Positions 4,310 to 6,164 of a stretch of DNA of 6,164 bases are shown here, piece after piece. The stretch lies in contig CAMHFA010000073.1 of the NCBI GenBank assembly GCA_946184255.1, forward strand, positions 1 to 6,164. The letters run 5' to 3'. Source of the DNA: an uncultured Bacteroidales bacterium. Lineage in GTDB: Bacteria > Bacteroidota > Bacteroidia > Bacteroidales > UBA932. The translations under genes and the position numbers were made by a program. Position 1 is the first letter of the stretch; each line of letters starts with the position of its first letter. The notes under the pieces were generated by a model, which made no database searches, was not told where the DNA came from, and saw nothing but the letters and a program-made list of their open reading frames with translations.

Positions 4310-6164
4310 ATCCTAGTCTTCTCGACATAGACTGGAGCCGATGCCTTCACAGTCTCGCGTGAGCCTTCATGGATGTAGAAGCGGTGCTCGGCCTCGATCT
4401 GACGCATCTCACTGAATGAAGAGACCCTCTTCAGATAACCGATGACGCGGGTAAGGTAGTCGAGATTGTGGCTGCCGCACTTGGGGCAGACCTCCAGGGT
4501 ATCCTTGCTGATGTAACCGCAGTCGTTGCAGACGGTGTTGCGGCAGTTGAAGGTAAAGTAGTTGGTGCCGTAGTGAGCGGCGGTCTTCAAAAGCTGCCTG
4601 TACTGGTCCTTGGACAGATGCTCGGCTACGTTCATGTGAAGAGCTGAACCACCGTCGAGATGCTTGACATAGTCGTTGCCATGGAGCTTGAACTTGTCGA
4701 TCATCGAGAGGGTGTCATCCTCAGGATTGTAGAAATACGAGCTGTACATGTTGTGCTTGGGAGACACGTAGAAGCCGTCCTTCTGGTCCCACCTGTAATT
4801 CTTTCCGGAAAGGTTCTCACCGGGAACGAATTCGGTGTTGAACATCGCATCGGCAGTCTTGTCCTTCCTGTTGGCCCTGTTGATGGTCTCGAGGATGGTG
4901 TCCACGAACTCATTGTACTCAGGGTTGGGGCTGATGGTCAGTCCAAGGAATTCGGCGGCATCGGTCAGGCCATTGACACCGACGGTGAGGTACTGACGCT
5001 TCATGTCGATGAAACCGGCCTGGTACACATCCAGCATGCGAGCCTTAAGGAAGTCCTTGATGATCTCGTTGAAAGCGACCTGATACTTGTGGACCCTCTC
5101 GGTCTCCTCAGTCACGGCTGCACGGATGTAGTCGTACAGCTGGTTCTTGTCATAATCACCCCTCTGGAGAGCCTTTCCGCCATCGATCATTATTCCCTTC
5201 TTCTCAAGGAAATAACGCCTGGTGGCAAGCTGGATAAGGCGGTTGAGGTTGATGGTCATGACTGACTTGGAACCTGTCGAAACCGAAGCCGTTCCCATAG
5301 AGTACTGATGGGTGGTGTGGTTGTGAGAGGAATCGCTCTTGTCGAGGTCAGTCAGGGAATTGCGCAGGCGGCAGCAGCTTGCGAGGCTGTCCGGGCTGTC
5401 GGAAAGGTAGCAGAAGAAGCTGTGTCCCTTTGACCACATCTCTGCGGTAAAGTCGGCATAGTCAGGATCTGCGAAGTCATCGGCACCATCGGTAAGAAGG
5501 GCCATGGTCTCAACGGGGAAAGTCAGGATGTAGTGGTTCCTTTCCTGGTTGAACCAGTTCATGAAATGCTTCTGCAGCCATGAGAGGGTATCCCACCTGG
5601 GAGCGCTTCCGTCCGGGAAACGGAAGTCTCCGAATACACCCCTGAAATAAGGCTCATCGAAGTAGCTGATGTTCCAGAACACTGTCTGGTAGCCCCTGTT
5701 TCCGGCAGGCATGTTCATGGAATGCACGACCTGCTGGAAATAGTTGTCGATGACCTTGACAAGCGTTCTCTTCTTGACATTCATCTCTACGACATCCTCG
5801 AGATGGTCGATGTAGTCGTCACCATAGTCCTTCCTGATGAAGTAGTCGAGGTACATGAGGAATTCTGGGGTGGCGACAGCTCCCATGAACTGGGAAGAGA
5901 TGGAATAGACGAGGTTGATAAACTCGCCGCAGAATGATTTGAGGTCGGTCGGGGCGATTGACACTCCGCCAAGGTTCCTCAAACCGTCGATGAGGAAGGG
6001 ATACATCGTGATGGCCACGCAGTAAGGGTAGCCGGGAGTACCGCTTTCGTCATGCTTGTAAAGGACATGGCTCTCGAGGTCCTTGATGTACTGGCTCGCG
6101 AGGCTGCGTCCGTACAGGGCCTTGATCTTGTCCTTCATGATGTAGCGGTTCTGCTTGATGTTGT
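4306..6164 (-). CDS. nrdD: Anaerobic (class III) ribonucleoside-triphosphate reductase, N-terminally cut by the window
   Basis: The frame is open to the right edge. There is an ATG at 6138, but codons for NIKQNRYI precede it without a stop and the text reads as ongoing domain, so I take it as internal; numbering below counts from that Met (610 residues to the end). The enzyme reduces ribonucleoside triphosphates to deoxy forms by glycyl-radical chemistry. Visible landmarks: C40 in GYPYCVAITMYP; the cysteine pair C255-C256 in ASCCRLRN, where the thiyl-radical cysteine is expected; GTASVSTGSKSVMTINLNRL (282-301); a four-cysteine zinc site C537, C540, C551, C554; and the glycyl-radical loop RVIGYLKR with G567 (codon 4438-4440). 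NrdD is often about 700 residues or more, so roughly 100 N-terminal residues, possibly with an ATP-cone, should lie outside. It ends with TGA inside the nrdG start. Confidence 0.95.
   Translation of the reverse strand, partial: NIKQNRYIMKDKIKALYGRSLASQYIKDLESHVLYKHDESGTPGYPYCVAITMYPFLIDGLRNLGGVSIAPTDLKSFCGEFINLVYSISSQFMGAVATPEFLMYLDYFIRKDYGDDYIDHLEDVVEMNVKKRTLVKVIDNYFQQVVHSMNMPAGNRGYQTVFWNISYFDEPYFRGVFGDFRFPDGSAPRWDTLSWLQKHFMNWFNQERNHYILTFPVETMALLTDGADDFADPDYADFTAEMWSKGHSFFCYLSDSPDSLASCCRLRNSLTDLDKSDSSHNHTTHQYSMGTASVSTGSKSVMTINLNRLIQLATRRYFLEKKGIMIDGGKALQRGDYDKNQLYDYIRAAVTEETERVHKYQVAFNEIIKDFLKARMLDVYQAGFIDMKRQYLTVGVNGLTDAAEFLGLTISPNPEYNEFVDTILETINRANRKDKTADAMFNTEFVPGENLSGKNYRWDQKDGFYVSPKHNMYSSYFYNPEDDTLSMIDKFKLHGNDYVKHLDGGSALHMNVAEHLSKDQYRQLLKTAAHYGTNYFTFNCRNTVCNDCGYISKDTLEVCPKCGSHNLDYLTRVIGYLKRVSSFSEMRQIEAEHRFYIHEGSRETVKASAPVYVEKTRI

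Noticed and set aside
4044..4330. Two overlapping plus-strand ORFs of about 90 codons
   Set aside because: Both mirror nrdG, whose radical-SAM motif fixes the real frame on the other strand.
4660..5265. 201-codon plus-strand ORF inside nrdD
   Set aside because: It is antisense to well-conserved NrdD sequence, has the Val/Leu/Asp-rich composition of a mirror frame and matches no family.
6136..6138. ATG at 6138 as the start of nrdD
   Set aside because: The frame stays open upstream to the window edge with residues that read as continuing NrdD domain, and the protein would be short for the family.

Overview
The window looks like chromosomal DNA from an anaerobic member of the Bacteroidota (probably Bacteroidales). 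Three things support this. Two upstream regions carry the Bacteroidota sigma-factor pattern TTTG, a spacer of 19-21 bases, then TAnnTTTG. Most genes lack a Shine-Dalgarno sequence. The gene content includes a DUF4837 lipoprotein and an oxygen-sensitive class III ribonucleotide reductase. The species cannot be named from this sequence alone.

Layout, left to right. (1) 1-591, plus strand: the 3' part of a metallo-beta-lactamase-fold hydrolase of the UlaG/UPF0173 type, cut by the window edge. (2) 592-858: a repeat-rich, hairpin-rich intergenic region with a rho-independent terminator, then an AT-rich stretch with nested inverted repeats just before the next gene. (3) 859-1461: a hicA-hicB toxin-antitoxin pair. 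(4) 1462-2160: about 700 bases with no convincing gene, but with several hairpins and one short reverse-strand ORF resembling a tiny lipoprotein. (5) 2217-3224: a DUF4837-family lipoprotein behind a good Bacteroidota promoter. (6) 3247-3790: a compact unit of promoter, tRNA-Glu(TTC), rpsT (ribosomal protein S20), tRNA-Pro(CGG) and a strong terminator. (7) 3809-6164, minus strand: nrdG and nrdD, overlapping by four bases and converging on the same terminator; nrdD runs off the right edge.

How the parts work together. NrdG is the radical-SAM activase that installs the glycyl radical on NrdD, so the minus-strand pair supplies deoxyribonucleotides without oxygen. The tRNA-rpsT-tRNA unit is a translation operon whose mRNA is probably released by tRNA processing. 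HicA and HicB form a self-contained toxin-antitoxin module between housekeeping genes, and with the flanking non-coding DNA it looks like a small accessory islet. I saw no clear undescribed multi-gene system. The best leads are the unexplained 700-base gap, the possible reverse-strand mini-lipoprotein, and the layered operator-like repeats in front of hicA.
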